Shown here: positions 11,323-23,623 of the stretch, one piece after another
Layout of the letters: the number at the start of each line of letters is the position of its first letter
Position numbering within the stretch: position 1 is the first letter of the stretch
Assembly (NCBI GenBank): GCA_000310025.1
Contig: FN649750.1
Coordinates: forward strand, 3,002,406-3,064,431
DNA from: Ectocarpus siliculosus
Taxonomy: Eukaryota > Sar > Phaeophyceae > Ectocarpales > Ectocarpaceae
Direction: 5' to 3'
Length of the DNA: 62,026 nucleotides
Notes under the pieces: generated by a model
What the model was told of the DNA's origin: nothing
Databases searched by the model: none
The model's input: only the letters and a program-made list of their open reading frames with translations
Translations under genes and position numbers: made by a program

Positions 11323-14300
11323 TCAGAGTGAGTATCCTAGCTCCTCCATGACCCTGGACGCTTGGCAAGCGTCCCAAACGGCCTGTGCGTCCGCTTGGGG
11401 CATCTGTTGTCGCCACAGGTCTACCATGGCCGAGGAGTGCCGCGTTGTGTCGTAGGGATGCTGGTCGGAGTAGCGTTTCTGGTTGACGCAGTCCCCGCCG
11501 GTGCCTTTGTCGGCGCCGGCGGTACCGGCCGCAGCCTCGAGGGCCTTTCGAGCATTCGGCCGTACAGGAGGGCTCCCGTTGGTTGTTCCAGTAGACACCG
11601 CTGTTGCTCCATTCGCCGGAACCAACGTGGCATATCCCTGTAGGTCAAAGGGTTCCGTATCGCGTGCAGGCTCCCTGCTTGAGTTTGACTGCCGGTGGCT
11701 CGCAGGCACAGGCCCCGCACTCTCACCTACAGGTACTGAAAAGGAAGCTCCGCCAGGGCTGGACCTCTTTCTCAGGTTCCCTGGCTTCCGCAAAGCGTCG
11801 GTGTGGCCTATCTCCCGGTGATGTTGCTCTCCTTGTTCGCACCCGCTGACCAAGACTGCCATGGAGCCGCCACAACCTTCGTGGCTAGCAGCGGTGGCGA
11901 CCAAGCTGGTGGCCATCCGGCGGCGCGTTCTCGGGCCGTGCGCAGCATCACAGTTCGACATTTTGGTGTGTTCGTCGATCCACGTTGCCACGGTTGGGGG
12001 GAGGGGGCCCAGCCCAGCCCAGCAGTATACCAATTCAGCGACAACGGTAGGGAGTGTAGCAAAGTCTTCGTATCGTAGCTGGAGGTATTTCCCATCGTCA
12101 AGGTGCTGTTGCTTGGGCGAGTCCAGCTGCATCCGGTAGTTTGAGCATAAGCTGTGCGGTTGGGCAGTTCGTTGTTGGAGACCGAAAAAAGGGGGGGAAG
12201 TTGGCGAAGTTGAACACAGACAAGGGGGTGGAACGAATGACAAGTGTTTCGGCCGAACGTCCACCCAAACGTTCATGATCAACACGTGTTCCGGGTCACT
12301 AGCTGGGAATCCTCCGCCATCCTCCTGTGATGATATCCAGCTCATGGCGCACCCTGGCCAACGGCAAGTCGAGACAGACATCAATAGACGATAGCCATCC
12401 GGTTTATTGTCGATGGCCCTCAAAGGGTGACTATTAGAGCAACACCGACCTACACCCTTGAATTTTTTTTTCGGGATCGGAACGACCCATCAGGGGCCCC
12501 GTTGCGTCCACCACCAATCCGTTGCAATCGATTGCCATATTCTTCAGGATAATAGACCAAAATCGAAGTCGCAAACATCTTCACGGCCCTAAGCTTACCC
12601 TCTAGTTGACCCTTCGCGTTGTTTTTTTCCGGTCGGGTGTACTCACTATTGTCCCACGGCGCGCCTAGATTCCGTCTGCCTCGCCCTCCAGTCCGTCATG
12701 CCCTTCAACTCTCGAACATTCGGCAGCGCCTCGCTGAACCTATCTAAGCCCCAGTGCCTCAGTTGCGACCGAACTACCGCGCGAGGGTCACGCACGAGCT
12801 GCAGAATGTTCACCCCCGAGGTGTCGTACTTTGCGGCATCGCCCACTCCGTCCAGCAAGCGAATGGTCTTGATCGCCACAGCTCTGCGAAACATGGCGGA
12901 GCGGGGGCGAGATGGGAGAGGCCTAAGAAATTAAGCGCCACGTTAGCGAAGGTTGACTGCCGGGGTGAATGGGTGAGCGGGGTAGTATTCGAGGCAGATG
13001 TAAACAGTTCCTCCCCCTTCCCCCTCTTCTGCACCGTCGATCGTTCTATCACTCCCTTGCCAGGTTCCACGAGCGATTTCGTCCACACTTAGGCGTGCGC
13101 TTTTCGGTCGTTCCCAAGGTACGCTCGACCTAGCGATATCTGTACCCGGTCCCACCAGCCCGTACCGACAACATTAGACTTGCTTCATCCTGTGCTGTAG
13201 GATAGCAATCACCGTGTTATTGCTCAAAAAGTCTTAACTCTGTACTCTCACACATCAGGTGTTTTCACCTGCTCTCCTTGCAAGCGTCCATCAACGCTTG
13301 GTGCGCTCGATGGAGTAGCTCAGCCCTATAGCCACCACCGCTCCCTTTGCCGGCCTTGACTGATTTGTGCACATCGGCCACCACAGGTGAGCTAAACCCG
13401 GCAGCAAAGCCGTCCGTTCCGAGCCTGTCGGAGTCGTTCACATCGAACTCACACCGGACTAACCTGACACGGGGGAACAAGAGGATCATACAGGAGAGCC
13501 CGGCCGGCATCACGAGGGGAGTCTCGGCATGTATGTTCTCGGTTCTCTGCGTATGCTGCTATTTTGCAGATTTCCTTGCATTGCACCGGGTCGAGCTTGA
13601 GCCCGGTTGAAGGAACTCATGTGTGGTGATAGCCCCGTAAGACCCCAAATGGACGAAGCAGCAATTTACCTGCGTGCAAGCGCGAAGCACTCCGTCCGAA
13701 GAAGCATTTGGTAGTTGCCCAGTACCCCCTTGCCAGAGGCCCGGCATGGTTCGTACACATACACAACATCCTGCGCGGCACATACAGTTAATGACAGGGT
13801 AAAGAGCAGGGCCAAACGAAACAAGCTCAGAGGTCAAAATTGAGCAGGTACACACCACATATGTGCCCCCCACAATACCTTGCACTCCTTGAAATACCTC
13901 GAAATCATTTGGTCTACGGAGTTGAACGGCCTGTACCACTCCGAGAACCGACGGTCGATCCGTACAACGAGTTTCTTCAGATCAGCACGAAACGCGTTCT
14001 TATGGGACGAGGATCAGAGTTTGAGAGCTGGTAGACGAGGAACTTGTCGTCTCTCAGATCAGAAGTGATGCCGGCCAGATGTGACGCACAACGTCGGGTT
14101 CCTATGTCTGCCCGACGTCCGAATTCCACAGGAAACAAAAAGAAAAAAAAACTGAAGGGGGAGACTAGACCATGCTACAGTGTAGTCTCGGTGCTGTATT
14201 TATTACAACATACCCCCAACACAAGAACTCCGTCGCACGACAAACAGCGGCTGTGTTGTTCATTTGGTACATACAGAAGTCTCGCAGCACGTTTTCGTGG

Positions 14301-15659
14301 GCTCGAATCTCAGCGGAATGCAGACACTCGTGAGATTGCCTACAGGGATGTAGGGGGAGAAGCCCGTGTTAGTCGTGAACACAACCATACTTAGGGTGAA
14401 AACATCAAATTGGGACGGACTGCTAAAGTTATGATGACTGACGACTTGGTCGAACGCAATGGTTGATGGGAATCTTCCTGTGGAGCCTTCCTGTATACAA
14501 CTTCTACAGAGTCTATAGGGTGCTAATGACTTGGTCGAACGCAACATGGTTCACGGGAACTTTCCTGTGGAAACTTCCGGTATGCAACCTCCAGAGTTGC
14601 AGTGTATAGCCCGATGCACCACCGGGGGTGGTCCGGGATGGAGGAGAAACTACCCCGATGAATAAAACGCTTCCTTCCGAAGGTACTGGTTGCTGATTCG
14701 AACCCGGGATGCTGCTGCTGCTGTTTTTTTCTGCACTGCTCCCAACCTAGGATATAGCCCTATCCCTGACCCAACCCAAAGGACCCGACGCAAAACTCTG
14801 CCATCGGAAAGTGATAATACTTAGGTCATTTTACTGAGCAAGCCTTGGCCGCGGCAAGCCGTTGCTGTACGGTGAAAAGCTAGGTTGCTGTATTATTGGC
14901 GTTGCAGGTTGCTGCTGTACCGTGCGCAGTATAGGCTAAGCCGCGGCGAAAGAGGGGGAAAGGGCTAGGTTTTGCTGTGCATCGTTAAGGCTGGGATGTT
15001 GTGACCGTTAGCGCAACATAGGTTGCTGCACGGTGAAAAGCTAGGCTAGCACGAGACTATTGCTGCTGTACATTTTTTTTGCACCGTTCCAAACCTTAGA
15101 TACAGCCCTATCCCTAACCCCAATACAACCATCCCGACCCAAAGCAATGATACACTGGTAAGCGCTGCTGTAGGTCAACGTACGTATTGTAGGGCAATGT
15201 AAGCTGCGGCAAGCCGCGGCACAAGGTATAGCTATGTAGGGTGCTAGCGTGGTTAGCGCTAGGTTGCTGAACGGTGAAAAGCTACTAGTTTGCCGCACAG
15301 GTAGCCCTAAGGCGGGACAGGTGAAACACCAGGTTGCTCTCTGTGTACAGCCTAAGGCGCGGGGCAAGAGCGGGTAAGGGCTACAGCAGTCGTGCTGTGC
15401 ACCGTTAGCGAATCTACTTCATGTTGTCCGGGCACAGCACCTCGTTTTCTCGGAACAGCTCCCCAATCATCGTGCTGCCCGAACGCCCAAGGGCTTGTAT
15501 CACGATGCCTACCGGCAGCGGCGGGCTTTCTGTGTCTGGTGACGGAGACGAAGAGCTTGGGGACGGCACAGCGGAAGGGCTGCCGCCCTCGACTGCTGCT
15601 GTTGTTGCCAAGGACAATCGTCCAAGGAGCAACAGCCGTCGGATCCAACCGGTTTTCAT
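11323..15659 (-). CDS. Carbohydrate sulfotransferase, Golgi type II-like
   Basis: Predicted to transfer sulfate from PAPS to a polysaccharide in the Golgi; brown algae use many such enzymes for sulfated fucans (family knowledge, substrate unknown). Exons in transcription order: 15659-15436, about 14326-14275 (uncertain), 13998-13879, 13546-13269, 12883-12647 and 12151-11323 (stop 11325-11323), about 579 aa. Phases match through the last four exons. The N-terminus MKTGWIRRLLLLGRLSL is a signal anchor. The 5'-phosphosulfate loop is QALGRSGSTMIGELF; the 3'-phosphate site is LQLVRDPRAVVRSQL. Other family landmarks are VAIKTIRLLDG, YLQLRYEDFATLP and the C-terminal DLWRQQM...MEELGYSL. An unusual low-complexity insertion of about 130 residues separates YEDF from the terminal WR block. 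Exon 2 (RFEPTKTC) rests on a weak donor after exon 1 and two possible acceptors. Confidence 0.87.
14443..14600. repeat. Two direct copies of an 85-bp unit in a sulfotransferase intron
   Basis: Both copies begin GACTTGGTCGAACGCAA (14443 and 14528) and continue through a similar TTCCTGTGGA...CTTCC core. They are diverged and lie upstream of putative exon 2 in the intron after exon 1. Confidence 0.7.
14738..15300. repeat. Diverged tandem duplication (about 340 bp period) in a sulfotransferase intron
   Basis: Two units share blocks in the same order: AGCCCTATCCCT (14756, 15104), a GCGGCAAGCCG block (14851, 15212) and GGTTGCTG...ACGGTGAAAAGCTA (14865-14883, 15265-15285). This indicates an old tandem duplication inside the intron that follows the PAPS-loop exon. 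Confidence 0.6.
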
Positions 15660-18600
15660 CTTTCCGCGCGGAGTACTTGCAGAGAACTGTAGTACTGCCT
15701 GAGCCCCACAGCAGTAGCAGGACGGTGAGCACCTCTGTGCCTCACCTGTCTGTCACGAAGATATCTCAATGCTCTACATAGGTTCCCAATGTTCCGCATC
15801 CGCACCGCACGCGCTGCTCTGTCCGGGGTTCTGGCGACCCCACAACCCACAACCCACGTATGTACCGACGTACCGACGTACCGACTACCGACTACCGACT
15901 ACCGACGTTGACCGCAGAACCTATTTGTTGAGCCCGCCGTCCCTATTGGCCAAAAAATAGCGGAGGTTCTTGAAACGAACCCCACCAAAATGACGTTTGA
16001 CAATCTAGCCGCTGCTGATAGACCCCGAGACCCTGAGACAAAGCACGGAGGAGTGCGAACGGTGTACACACCCAGCTGCACCCTGGGGAGAAACGAACTG
16101 AATTCCCTCTCGAGGCCCTAACCCTCATCTCGGTACTGGAACAACTTGGCTTGAGGGAGAAGAAACTCAGCAAAGTGGGGTCGGAGAAAGGAACAGCGCA
16201 GGCGGCGGGAGGTGAGGAAGTGAGGAACGTAACTGTCACGCTGCCTGGCGGCCGGCCTTTGAGCAAGCCGCCGACCGCTGAAAACGAGAGTTCGACAGTT
16301 CGGGGGTCGTACGTAGGCTCAGCTCTTGGGCGGTCGGTGTCGAGGGCGGGGGTGCAGAAGCGTTCAGATACGGGGGGGGACAGCAGCGGTGGGCCGCTTG
16401 GTGTAGACAAATACCGCTGTGGAGTTACCCCCTGGCCTGCAATACTGAGTACAACATTGGTAGGGCACACAGCATCAGGTTGACAGCGTGCAACTTCGCT
16501 GTGGGTGCCTGTGGTGGCTTTCGTTCTACTGCCGACCCTACTTCGCAATAAACATAAGAACTGGAAAGTGGCGAACCCACCGCCGCTGGTGTATCTACAT
16601 GGCTTCCGGTGTACGATGCGTGATTCTGGACAGAGGATGGCACTACATAATATGGGGCAAGTTTCCACCTTTGTTGCCCACTCGCTGGAAACGAAAGTGG
16701 GGTGTATCGTGGCAGCGTTGAAAGACATATCAGCCGAAGGTGTCTCCACAGCTTGCGGTTTGTGTGTAGAACACAACTGCTGCTGAAGTCTTCAATAGCG
16801 ACAGAGCGCCACCTGCAGTGGTGGCGAGGACAGAACTGATGTGCATCGATTGCGTATTTAGTACAAAAAGTATGTAAATACAACGCCGATAAACCTGGCT
16901 CACATGGGATGGTCCGATACGTATTTGGGCCTACCTACTGCTGTGTGATTTGTGTGCTTGTCGGTCCGCAGACTTTTTTGTGTTTACGGTTGTGCGAGAG
17001 ACTGAAAGTTGATGTGTAAGCATACCTGTACACGGGACTATCCGATGTCGGAACACTTGTGTCGCACGTGCGGTGGACGCGGTGGCGGCGACGGTGTAGT
17101 TCGGATGTTTCTGCGTCGTTGGCAGGGCGCCACGGCCGGAACGCCGCAGAGATGAAAGGGTCCAACAGGCCCCGGCGTGTTGCAGCGTTGTTTGTGTTCG
17201 GACCGTGGTGACCGTTGAGTTTGGTCCATCGCGATGGATGATTCGTAACCGAGTCCTCGGTGGATGTTAATGCTGCACATGATCGGGTGAGTTGAGAGGT
17301 CCGACAGTCGCATCAAGCAGGACGGTCATGGTGCGGGAGTTGTTCTTGACGACAGCGATCGGTGACCGGTGCGAAAACCCCGATGAATGCCAACTCGAGA
17401 AGCCCAGTCGCGGTGTTCTCCAGCTTGAACCGCCAGAGGACGGCAATCGGTTGTCTTGACAAATCAGCGTGGAGCCTCGGGGGTCAATATTCGAGTCGAT
17501 TCCTTGTATGGTACCGTTTTCTGTCGTTTACTATTGCGGAAATATTTGGAAGTGCCCTGAGAGAACGCAGCGATGAAGGCTCCGTGCGCAAACGGATGCT
17601 CACGGGCGGTAGTGTTAGGTGGTCGGAGGGATCATTGGTGGAAAACTATTTACGTGGGAAACGGTAGGGGGAACACCCCTGGGTGCATGAAATTGGAGCG
17701 TCTCGCTTTTCCGTTGCAAGGCGGAGAGCGTTTGGGTGCGTGGCAAACGCCCTGGGGTTGGTTTATGCTCGAGTTCCGTGAAGGTTTCGTGAACCTTTTT
17801 CTTCTTATGTCCTGCGCCCGGTGCTGATGTTAATCCCTATTCTGAGACGGCGCCGAGATCTGTTGCCCTGTCGGTATGTGCACCGGCGAGAGCTGACGGT
17901 ATGGCCCTGCGTGTTTTCTTGCTTCCACCACGATCCCTGTTCCATCTCCTCGTACATATTCGTGTGCGATATTTTCAATTGCTATGCGATCGCAGTTCGT
18001 CAGTTTGGCTGCAGCCGGATCGAGTCTGACCGCGTCGCCCACAAGTGAAGGCGACTTTCGAAAATGGGACAGACGCTGGTGAGAGAGTATCATAGTACCT
18101 TGTAGTTGCAGCTCCTTCTGTCTAGAAAGGATTCGTCTTGGAGAGGAGCATGGTTACTCGCAGAACAGCACGAAGTTGCAACTCTTCGCGAACGACTGGA
18201 CGTCGCTGTCCGTGTGTGCATCGGCGGATTTGGACATACCAACCTGACTGTTGTATGTTGTATCTCAGATAGGAGCTGATAGTACCCTGGGGTGGGTTTA
18301 TGGTTTGTGCATGGGGCGCGGGCCTCTGGGAGCGCACGCATCTGCTCATTCTCTCTCCCGCCACCTTGTCTCGGAGTCCCGATCTCCTCTGCTGTCCTAA
18401 GCACTAGTGATAAAAGGTCATTCAACACATACACGGCAAAACAAGAACAGTTTGTGGCCGTCAGTTCACTAGGTTGTTTCTCTGTACACCTTAGGGTAGG
18501 TCAGCTTGTGACTTTGGACTCGATGTACAATTTCATTGCCACGAAGAGCACGGGGACACTACCAGAAACGGACCGATTTTCAGTGTTACGAGAGAAAAAC

Positions 18601-20200
18601 TACCAACACAAACAATTGTGAGAGCCACTCTATGTTCTTGGTTGCAGTTGGATAACCCTACGTTTATTCTGTCGGTGGGGGAACCGGAGAGCGTTCTTCC
18701 CAGTCGGAGCTTCTTGGCTTCATGCTGTTGATAAATGTCTACCTGGTATCTTGAAATCTCTTTCGGAAGGTTTGACCTCTTGAGGGGCAGTCACAGCCGT
18801 CTACGTGTAGGCTCCTAGCTTGAATGCGCACATGTGGATGGAAGGCGAGCGGGGGAGGGCTTCACATATACGATCTTGCTTTGAGCGTTCGACCTCGACC
18901 CTCCCATCACCCACTACCGATACATGCGCGTTCCACGAACAACGTTGGAGTTCGCCGGGGCGCGTGCGTGGCGGTGGCATTGCTCCGGTTTCACTCAGCG
19001 GGGTGGTTGTGCAGTAGTCGTTGTTGTTGGTGATGATTCGACACTCCGAAACCCATTCACTCGACTTGTGTTGTTTGCGGGCGCCCACAACCCTCCTTGT
19101 TGTTCGACACTTAGACACTTACGCCTGCCGAAGCGGTGTGCACAAGGGCCTGGGAATCGAACGGCAAGGGTGGTCCTACACCAAGATGGCCCGACGGAAT
19201 TTTTCATCATGTGCCCTCAGCTGGTGTTCTTTCACTAAGACGGGGAAGGGGGCACGAAGGGGTACAGCGTAGAATACATGGGAAGGGGAGACGACCGCCG
19301 CAAGAACATGAAGAACAAAGTATAAAAACGGGGGGTGTTTGTCTAATTGTGCTGTTTGACCTCGACATCAATTTGTTTTTTGGCCAAGAAAGTGTCCGTG
19401 GTCGTTAGCCGAACAGATTTGACGCAGTGCAAAGTTACCAATCAACGCTTCTGAAACTGGTCGCTTGCGTCACCAAACCTTTGCAAAACACAACTCCACG
19501 TGTAAACAACACCAAGGCGCACAAAGCCCACTACACACAATACACACAGCCACCGAATCACCATCTAAGGGTAATGTGCACTACGCTGGCAGATTGCGAG
19601 CAATAGTACAGCCCACCAGTTGGAGGAGCAGCGCATACATCAAAGTAAGTACCATATTATTCGTAGGAATGTCATCGTCGGACGCACTTCTATTATAGAA
19701 AATTGTGAAGAACTTTTTCTACATTCAGTGTTTCTTGGATTTTTTTTGAAATGTGCATGCGTGGACAAAACCCGAGGTCTGTGTTGACGTTAAAACGGTA
19801 ATTGCGCGATCCACACAGCTTCCCACTGCTGTACAGCGAACATGTGCCCTTCTGCCGGTGTGTCAAAGCAGGTCACGGGGGCTGAAACGCACAGGACATA
19901 CTGTAGTATGCAATGCGATATGAAGCGTATGACATGCACACCAGATACGCGATTCACAAGACTGTATGATACACACAACCTCCTACCCTCCCTCTGCTGT
20001 GCGGCAGACGGGTATTACGACCATTTATGTGTCTGTCACTGCAGGCAATAGTAGCTTGTCGACGTACACAGCGTCCAGGCATGTCAGTCTATGCACTGCA
20101 CCTCTTGTCCCAAGCAGCTGTTCCACGCAACATGCACCCATCACACTATTATTACATACAGCTGTCTTGTAGATTACGACAACGAAGGTGCACAGCTTCT
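15660..20200. other. Gene-poor interval with scattered degraded coding fragments
   Basis: Upstream of the sulfotransferase. I found no gene with a recognisable domain. There is one frame-broken coding-like stretch at 15919-16483 (listed separately) and a 17-base dispersed motif at 16852-16868. The other open frames are short and lack family signatures on both strands. Confidence 0.4.
15919..16483 (+). pseudogene. Frame-broken coding-like fragment, unknown family
   Basis: After an AG at 15917-15918 the plus strand reads NLFVEPAVPIGQKIAEVLE, then TNPTKMTFDNLAAADRP, and closes near 16120. The adjacent +1 frame then reads EFPLEALTLISVLEQLGL followed by a charged, Gly/Ser-rich tail to 16483. The join of two protein-like frames without a splice site suggests a one-base frameshift in a decayed gene. 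I do not recognise the family. Chance open frames remain possible. Confidence 0.25.
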
Positions 20201-20562
20201 ACAGTAATTCTGCATCACCCACACAGTCCACGGTTCTGCATAACGTGTGCAACAGTCTTTTAAATGTGGGTAGCAGACATGCAAGCGGACTCTGTGTGGG
20301 TCACCCCGCCAACAGCATCACAAGCAAGCGTTTCCTCGTCCAACGAATCAACAATCAAGAGCGATATGCAGACCGCCTTCTTCGTGACAGTCCCTTTATG
20401 TGCCCACTGCTGCAGCACGTGCAAACTAGAGTTCTGCACTGTTCTCGCAACCACGACTGTCAATGACATGTACACTGCACTTCGACATCTCCGAGCTACG
20501 TCTGGTGATGCTACTACGTACTGTTCGGACGGACATACAACGAAACAGGACAACGACAGCGA

Positions 20563-22777
20563 TTGCGCAAAAGCGACCAAAATCGTGCATATTATCATTC
20601 TCGGAATAAATTGGCGGTAACTGCGAAGAGGCGACGCGCACGACAACCGAGCAATAGTGCTGCCATGAACACGGGGAAACGACTCAGCGCCACCCAGCCC
20701 AAACCATCCTCCGACAGGAAACGTCAAACCCATCAGGAAAAACGCAGATCTGATATTTTTGCGGCAAAGAAAGATCGTCTGGACGCCATTTATTTTGAAG
20801 GAACTGCATCGACGATCCACAACATCATGGTTTCGCGAGGAGATATATCGCGTCCGAACACTGTCATCACCCAGCGACGTGAAGCACTCCTGTATGCGGC
20901 CGACGAAATAGGTATAACGGTGGAAGGCGCTGACCCTTGAAAGCATTGTGGAGGCATGCAATTCGCCAAAAGGAGTCCGAAGGGATAAGTCTATGCTGAA
21001 AAAGTGGGAAATACGTTCTTCTACGACAAACACCCCTACCACCCATCCTCCAAGACCTCTACACATGCGCTACAACCCGTCCGCACAACAATTCCGCAAA
21101 TTATCCCGGGCGCACAATGGCCGTTCCAACTTCGAGTCGATGAATGTCGAAGACGGAGAACTAAAACGGATGTTTGGTGACCATCTCTTGTCCGTCCAAG
21201 GAAGGTGAGGTACCGGTGCTTATTTTTTTTTTTCCACTTTCCATTACAATACTACCCTCCACAGTGTGTGCATCTTCAACGAGAATGTGTACATATCAAA
21301 CACCGCGCATTTCACCGATCGACCTACAATGTTACTTGCTCAAGAGTTGACTATTTTTGAAAATTTTACATCGATTTTTTATCGCCGTCGCCGTTTCCAT
21401 CTGCGAATAAGTTGCAGGTCAGTGAATGCTTGTGGTTCCCACTCATTGACTATATATTGCATTCTACAGATCGATGGCGAGAACTAGGACCTTGGGAATA
21501 ACCCATTATCACACCACCGGAAAAAAGGCAAACAAAGAGACGAGAAGCGTTTGGCGAGAAAATCCCACCGGTCAAACCCAAAATCTGTGTGGTATACTCC
21601 GAATTTCCGTCCGTGAAGTTACCGCCCTACCTGGTGGGCTGTACCGGTACAACAGAACATACCGCTGGTTTACCGCCTCTCCCATTCTTGTTTTTTTTCG
21701 CCTCCCCCGTCCACTACGGCATCCACGACTATGAGTACCCCCCCCCCACCCCCCACCTCCCCTCCTTGGTGTTTGCCATCGGGGAAAGCTCGCATTTCAA
21801 CGTTCAATGGCTACTGCACGATACCAACTACGGCTACGGTGAACTCGATGAAGCCGTCATGACAAAGATACGGACGACTTTACAACAGGTTTTGCCGTAC
21901 ATTGGCCGCCTTACAGCTGCAATGAGCAACCAGTGCGTGCGATGTGAACCAAACACACATACATCATAGTCTTCCTTCTATTGATATACCAAAAATGACA
22001 TATGTTTCATTATACTACATGTATCTGTTTCATTTCCCTCCTCAGTAAAAATCTAGCACGGTTCACAATGATCGCAATATCATCAGAAATGTACTGTCTG
22101 CGTTCATTGTAATACATTAATCTGTAAGAAAACCCTCGCCAATATTCGAAAAATCAACTCTTCTGTCGCATTAATAGGCCTCGATCCAGAACGACATCCA
22201 ACTCCTTGGCGTTTCGTCACCTGGCCCCTTCTGCGGAGTAATGGCCGTCGACACACGCGCTAAAGGGGTCATGCCACGTGACAGAGCAGCAATGACCAGG
22301 ACACTTACTGGGCGAGAAAAACGTCATCTCCGCTTACGACAAGGACTTTTTTTTTTTACGTTCCCATTGCTGTTCCCACAAGGCAGGGCATCCGGCTGGC
22401 ACGTTGCCTTGAGAAGCACAACTGGGAATAAAATCACGCCCGCACAATGGGTGACAGCGTTGCTGGTACGGGAACCCCGATTTCAACAACTTGGTCCTTT
22501 GGTGAACGAATTCCTCATCGACGGATTCAGCTGCATCGAATATCAACGACTCACCTTTCACGCACATAACCAACACAAACACTCTACGCCATTACACCAC
22601 AATTCGGCGGTGTCACGGATACCAAGATCCCTCGGGACTACATCTGCCCCAGCCGATAGAGTGTCATCATACCGTCCAGTTTTAGCGATGGATTTGCAGA
22701 TCAGGCAAAAAAAACTCACGGAAGAAGCGATGGCCATCTCACGAGTGCTGCAACAGCACAAAAATGAATATGCTTAG
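20563..22777 (+). mobile_element. Degenerate Helitron-like Rep (Helitron_like_N) remnant
   Basis: Several plus-strand fragments in different frames resemble the N-terminal part of Helitron Rep/helicase proteins. The clearest is at about 22350-22580: FPLLFPQGRASGWH, then KITPAQWVTALLV, then NEFLIDGFSCIEYQRLTF and HNQ. This follows the family order LLFP-G-GWH ... FQQ(F/Y)LVD-(Y/W)-IE-RL--IR-NQ. Upstream, at about 21830-21935, GELDEAVMTKIRTTLQQVLP resembles the block before NPY in Helitrons. A basic stretch at 20620-20800 may be the N-terminal region. Stops and frame changes separate the pieces. No catalytic HUH motif or helicase motif was seen, so the copy is dead or truncated. No ends (TC...CTRR) were identified. 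Confidence 0.5.
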
Positions 22778-23056
22778 ACTACAATGTACACAATGAAACA
22801 TGGGTTGGACGTTTAGACAGTTAATACTACATCTGTCCAGCCCTGAGAGGCCACAACCGGGTCGCCCAGAGCTCAACGGTGTCATAGGACCATCACTCAA
22901 ATCTTCGACTGCTATACGTTCGGCACGACCATACCCAACACAGCACACATCTTAGAATTTCCAATCATTTAGTTTAACTACCTTCGGTTTGCGATTCGGG
23001 CCCCGGCGTCCACTGGGGGCGGCGGGGCCCTTCAATCCCCTATTTATATGTGTTCA

Positions 23057-23623
23057 TACAGCAGCAGCAGAGTCGGAACTATGCATATGAGAGCGAAGGA
23101 AAATACACCGAAAAAATCGTACCTGGTAGTCAACAGGGGCCGTTCTTGGAGCTGTTTCTATCCGTTTTCCCGCCGCCAACAAGCTGCCACAGGCGATCCT
23201 GAGCATATACACTTCTGACCCTGCTCACACTGATTCTCGGAAGGTCTCAACTTTGCTCGCCCTCGACGAATTACTCTCGAAACATACGGGAGCATGCTGT
23301 CCAAAAAGCTTGAAGTTGGAACCTTGGGCCAGAAAATTCAGCCCCACACCCATTCTGCTGCTGGCACAACAACACGCTCAAGCACTTATTGGGACCAGTT
23401 CACCGAGGACGAGCAAAGTTGAGAGCTTCCGAGGATCAGCGTGGGCAGGGCTAGTGGCGCACATGCTCAGGATCGCCTGTGGCAGCTTGTGGGCGGCGGC
23501 AAAACGGATGGAATAGAAACAGCTCCAAGAACGGCCTCTGTTGACTCCTAATTTTTCGGTCATTTTTCGGTCATTTTTTCCTTTGTTCTCATATGCATAT
23601 GTTCCGACTCTGCTGCTGCTGTA
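23057..23623. mobile_element. Fold-back element, 567 bp with arms of about 210 bp
   Basis: The left end TACAGCAGCAGCAGAGTCGG (from 23057) is repeated inverted at the right end (to 23623). Arms stay alignable for about 210 bases each: inner blocks such as CCGTTCTTGGAGCTGTTTCT and CAAGCTGCCACAGGCGATCC occur in both, inverted. The unpaired centre is about 130 bp (23269-23401). It looks like a fold-back transposon or MITE, or an inverted duplication that could transcribe into long dsRNA. No target-site duplication is obvious. Confidence 0.75.

Noticed and set aside
15943-16776. 277-codon minus-strand open frame
   Set aside because: Composition (Ser, Pro, Thr, Cys) and lack of any motif look like the antisense of the plus-strand coding-like fragment.
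20260-21066. 268-codon minus-strand open frame
   Set aside because: Opposite strand of the Helitron-like remnant; no domain signature and biased hydrophobic/Cys content.
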